DNA of 35,484 nucleotides from Funneliformis mosseae (taxonomy: Eukaryota > Glomeromycota > Glomeromycetes > Glomerales > Glomeraceae). The stretch is taken from positions 1 through 35,484 of the forward strand of contig CAJVPP010000341.1 in NCBI GenBank assembly GCA_910592005.1. The letters run 5' to 3'. The number at the start of each line of letters is the position of its first letter. Positions within the stretch are counted from its first letter, which is position 1. Of the stretch, positions 33,027-35,484 are shown one piece after another. The notes beneath the pieces were generated by a model. The model saw nothing but the letters and a program-made list of their open reading frames with translations, had not been told where the DNA came from and made no database searches. A program made the translations under genes and the position numbers.

Positions 33027-34511
33027 ATGTCAACTCCTTCTGCATCACCACAAAAGAAACGAAGGTTATCAAACCCTTTGGCAGAAGGTTAGTATATCCT
33101 TTAGAATCCTTTCTTACTATTAACTGCTTTTATTAACGTTTTATTCGTGATCTGTATAGATCGCAGAGTTGAACCAACAAAAAAAGTACGTTCTCATTAT
33201 TGCGAAATTGTAAAACTACATTAATGCTAATATCCATTTATTTATAGGCGAAGCAGGATAACTCAAATGGAGGAATTTCTAACGCGATCACTAATAAAAC
33301 GGAGATACCTTTACCAATTTTACCAACACTGCCTATTAAACCCAATGTTGGTAGTAACTCAAATGCTCGCGCTGGTACTAGTACTTCAGCTTCTTCCAAT
33401 AATAATGTCCAGCCGAATACTACAGGACAGAGCAGTAATAATAACATATCAATTAGCACTTCTGAGATTAACAGTAATAAAGACAAAGAAAAGGATCAAA
33501 TGTCTGCTTCTACAACAAGTCCGACATCTCCTGTTAAAGGCAAAGGTATGCAACAACAGCAAACACATCAAAGAACAACTTCAATTTCTTCAACATATAC
33601 ACAGCAATCCAGTACACCAATGTCACAAATACCTCCACAAGAATTATTTGTTCGTTATACAAAGAAAGAAGAAGAAATTCAAACATTGCTAGTATGTTTA
33701 ATTACAGTAAATTTATTTTTTATAATAATAATATAATGCTAAATTACTTAAATTTTATAAAGGGGGAACTTCAAACACTTTCTCAGATTCTTACACCTGA
33801 ATTTTCATATGATTCATCGCTTCGTAAAAAATTTCTTGATCCTGCTATTAATGCATTATTTCGAACAATGAAAAAAGAGCTGGAAGATAAAGATAAATTA
33901 CTTGAAAATTTACAAAGGGAATTAGATGGTGTTAGTTTTACTCCAAATAGGTGTGATATATATTATATTATTTATTATTATCTTAAAATACGAATTAATA
34001 ATCATATACAAACTGTGGGGGTACAGTATTACAGGTAAAAAACTTGTCGCAAAGTTACTTGCTTTGCAAAATGAAAATGAGGAATTAGGTAGACAACTTC
34101 GACAAGGACGCGTTGAGCAATATGAAGTAGAAATAGCTTTACAACGAAAAGTTATAGATGAACTTAAACAAGGGCTTGAGGGTATTATATATTTGAATTC
34201 GCGATTGGTCCCTTTTTTTTTCGCTTGGTCGAACTTACTTATCGTACTTAATGTACGTAGAATCGGATAATCAACTTATATCTTTGGATGCAGAAATGGA
34301 AAGATTACAAAATCTTTTGTTTCAAATGAGAGCAAAAGTTAAAGGTTATGAAGAAAAATATGGTCCTTTAGAAACGGATAATAAAGATGATGATGTTGCA
34401 GAAACTTCAACTAAAACTTTGAAAGAGGTAAGTGAAATTGATAAAAATGATTTTGATGATGGTACAGTACAAAGAGAATCTCAAAAAAATGAAATTCTCA
34501 ATAGTGACTAA
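33027..34511 (+). CDS. WTAP: WTAP / Fl(2)d / Mum2 family m6A-writer accessory protein
   Basis: WTAP is the regulatory subunit that anchors the METTL3-METTL14 mRNA m6A methyltransferase and also affects splicing; Mum2 is the yeast counterpart in the meiotic methylation complex. Exons: 33027-33087, 33160-33185, 33248-33691, 33763-33950, 34027-34181, 34261-34511; 1125 nt, 374 aa. The N-terminal ~175 residues are Ser/Asn/Gln rich, with a basic patch PQKKRRL at 8-14 (possible NLS). The family core follows: TMKKELEDKDKLLENLQREL, VSFTPNSITGKKLVAKLLAL, QNENEELGRQLRQGRVEQYE, IALQRKVIDELKQGL, DNQLISLDAEMERLQNLLFQ, almost all coiled coil. The C-terminus is acidic. All junctions are in phase; exon 2 is only 26 nt. 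The TAA stop is at 34509-34511. Confidence 0.92.
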
Positions 34512-34897
34512 CTTCGGATCACTTTTATTTATACATTTTATTTTGTTGTATAATTTTAATTAAAACTAAAAAAATTAATAAATATGGGGTCGTATGCTAT
34601 TAAAGTCAAGTTACTATGCATAGTAAATCATATTATCTGAACATGATTATGTAAGTTTATTCTATAATTTAAAGTTACAATTATTATCATTTGCATATTT
34701 TAATATTTTATATATTTACTAAATCTGTGTCGGTTCTTAGTTTATTACTTAAAAGGTTAATTAAAAATGAGAAACTTAAAATTATATTTACAAAAAAATT
34801 CATAAATTCTTTTTAAAATTAATTTTATTTAAAAATTTAATGAAAAGATTAATTTTATTATTTAAAGTAAAAATAATAAGTTGGTTTATAATTAATT

Positions 34898-34932
<35 letters not shown>

Positions 34933-35369
34933 AATTCTAAATTTTTATTTTATATATATATATAAAAAGAAATTTAAGTTAAAAAGTTTTTATAAAATAA
35001 AAATTTTATTAAAAATAATTAAAAAAATTTATTATTATTTTAATTATTTTTAATAAATTTGAATTATTTAAATATATCATATATTTAATTTAAGTTTATT
35101 TATTATCAGATCAAATAACTAAAAATAGGCAAAAATAATCAAAAAAACAATAAGTTTTGATATAAATTGTATAAACTAATTTATAAAAATTCACAAATAT
35201 ACTTAAATAAGTAAAAAAAAAATAATTAAAAATAGTAAAAAATAATTATAACCAAAAAAAATATTATTTTTATATCAAAAAATCATTATTTAATTTGTAA
35301 TTGTTAAATTTAAATAAAAAAATTTTTTCTAAAAAATCTGCTATATTAAGATTTATATAATTTTAAAGT
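34512..35369. other. AT-rich 3' flank with poly(A) and (AT)n runs
   Basis: About 860 bases, nearly pure A/T after 34780. A run of about 30 A ends at 34931 and an (AT)n run follows at 34953-34965. No gene, RNA or repeat unit recognised. Confidence 0.5.
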
Positions 35370-35450
35370 TTAAACTAGGGAAACAGCAACGGCCGTTGTT
35401 AAGTCCGGAGCTCAGACATACGCATTCACATGACAATAGTAAGCAATCAT
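35370..35450. repeat. Small GC-rich patch with palindrome, possible repeat end
   Basis: A sudden return to mixed composition inside extreme AT. It contains the 12-base palindrome CAACGGCCGTTG (35387-35398) followed by AAGTCCGGAGCTCAGACATA. The contrast resembles the GC-rich islands at 1-233 and 6555-6740, although the sequences are not visibly the same. It is close to the window edge, so its nature cannot be settled. Confidence 0.3.
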
Positions 35451-35484
35451 TAAAAAAATTTAAAATATTGCTTAAAGTAGAAAT

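Noticed and set aside
33926..34270. 114-codon plus-strand frame over the WTAP introns
   Set aside because: Only its middle part is coding (WTAP exon 34027-34181); the ends read through introns.
1..35484. CRISPR arrays, operons, ribosome binding sites
   Set aside because: The window is nuclear eukaryotic DNA with spliceosomal introns; the short repeats present are not regularly spaced with unique spacers.

Overview
This is a very AT-rich, intron-dense eukaryotic window. Gene content (Cdc10-type septin, Lte1-type RasGEF, SAGA Ada1, SLX9, SRP72, phosphomannomutase) and composition fit a fungus. The mixture of compact genes and decayed repeats fits a Glomeromycotina genome such as Rhizophagus; that placement is an inference from composition and style, not a search result.

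Layout. 1-7.4 kb is repeat territory: a GC-rich island with a poly(A) tail (1-251), a nearly full-length but dead pogo/Tigger transposase on the minus strand (515-2190), a GTTGAAGTTG-type minisatellite (2441-2703), a long decayed reading frame with an RNase H-like patch and coiled coils (3040-5160), and an isolated GC-richer coding-like fragment (6555-6740). 7.4-9.7 kb holds a ten-exon Cdc10 septin and an intronless tRNA-Leu(CAA), both minus. 10-14.7 kb is again mostly non-genic: an orphan exon pair, short direct repeats, a second decayed coding element (12180-13520) and a perfect hairpin. 14.7-34.5 kb is a compact gene island of nine genes: LTE1-like RasGEF (+), ADA1 (-), TMEM18 (+), SLX9 (-), RNase III-fold protein (+), SRP72 (-), DTWD1 (+), phosphomannomutase (-), WTAP (+). 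The last 0.9 kb is AT-rich with a small GC-rich patch.

All exon chains were assembled by hand from frame, splice signals and protein-family continuity. Each protein-coding model except the orphan pair sums to a multiple of three. The genes are housekeeping: cell cortex and mitotic exit (septin, RasGEF), transcription (ADA1), ribosome and tRNA maturation (SLX9, DTWD1), protein targeting and glycosylation (SRP72, PMM), and m6A/splicing (WTAP). They do not form one pathway.

Most notable observations: (i) the ten protein genes from the septin to WTAP alternate strand without exception, giving four tight divergent promoters of 148-219 bp; (ii) the dead elements in both repeat blocks keep long frames nearly free of indels but are riddled with stops, nearly all where Gln (CAA/CAG) or Trp (TGG) would be expected, the signature of a C-to-T process acting on repeats while the gene island is untouched.
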